A DNA stretch of 5,070 bases, taken from an uncultured Anaerotruncus sp. Lineage in GTDB: Bacteria; Bacillota_A; Clostridia; Oscillospirales; CAG-272. The notes beneath the pieces were generated by a model. The model had not been told where the DNA came from, searched no databases, and saw only the letters and a program-made list of their open reading frames with translations. The stretch's first letter is position 1, and each line of letters opens with the position of its first letter. The stretch is from assembly GCA_958414155.1 (NCBI GenBank), contig CATYWI010000131.1, positions 1-5,070 on the forward strand. The letters run 5' to 3'. This document shows, piece by piece, positions 4,971 to 5,070 of this stretch. The translations under genes and the position numbers were made by a program.

Positions 4971-4984
4971 GCCTCCTTTTAGGC
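4971..4984. repeat. Minor hairpin in the 3' spacer
   Basis: GCCT and AGGC form a 4-bp stem around six bases. Bases 4928-5035 hold no gene that I can support; they are AT-rich and follow the broken end of the YhcG relic. Confidence 0.2.
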
Positions 4985-5035
4985 ATACACAAATATTTAA
5001 CAAATAAAAATACGGAAAAAGGGCAGAAGCTGCGC

Positions 5036-5058
5036 AAAAAGCTTTCGCTACGCGAAAG
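5036..5058 (-). terminator. Leftward intrinsic terminator near the right edge
   Basis: Read on the minus strand, CTTTCGC, loop GTA and GCGAAAG form a 7-bp stem followed by C and TTTTT. This is a reasonable factor-independent terminator for a gene that would lie beyond the right edge on the minus strand. The loop is tight and the stem is AT/GC mixed. The same bases could equally belong to a dispersed palindromic repeat. Confidence 0.45.
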
Positions 5059-5070
5059 GTCGCACTTTCT

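Noticed and set aside
1..5070. CRISPR array, rRNA, tRNA or complete insertion sequence
   Set aside because: No regularly spaced direct repeats, RNA-gene signatures, transposase motifs or terminal inverted repeats with target duplications were seen.

Overview
This window looks like chromosomal DNA of an anaerobic Firmicute, probably a Clostridia / Oscillospiraceae-type gut bacterium. The reasons are strong AGGAGG-type ribosome binding sites, short co-directional genes, moderately GC-rich codons, and several small protein types that I know mainly from Clostridia. I could run no searches, so family names come from memory of motifs.

Left part (1-2794, all + strand): four genes in a row. They are the 3' end of a gene whose C-terminus ends in a tryptophan-rich DPWA tail; a 135-residue small cytosolic protein of lipocalin-like appearance; a 112-residue protein resembling the BamE/BLIP fold that starts at a GTG; and a 424-residue protein made of three domains common in clostridial lipoproteins, here without a signal peptide. 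A terminator-like hairpin after the third gene pairs with a downstream Shine-Dalgarno sequence. A much longer imperfect hairpin follows the fourth gene. Context suggests one transcription unit, perhaps with attenuation before the fourth gene, but no biochemical role can be assigned.

Middle part (2897-3406): a leftward MmcQ/YjbR-family gene keeps a good promoter and ribosome binding site, but its conserved C-terminal part is replaced by unrelated sequence. It diverges from a strong extended -10 promoter for a rightward gene, and a 6-bp dyad lies between the two -35 boxes.

Right part (3407-5070): the best-defined gene encodes a secreted lipoprotein with a transglutaminase-like Cys-His-Asp domain. 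Downstream is a heavily damaged YhcG/DUF1016 (PDDEXK nuclease) relic with stop codons, an apparent internal deletion, a frameshift and a lost 3' end. A leftward terminator near the right edge suggests a gene on the minus strand beyond the window. The lipoprotein gene thus lies between two broken genes, which points to a rearranged accessory segment. I see no convincing new multi-gene defence or mobile system. The most useful observations are the two relics, the hairpin that masks a ribosome binding site, and the uncharacterised left cluster.
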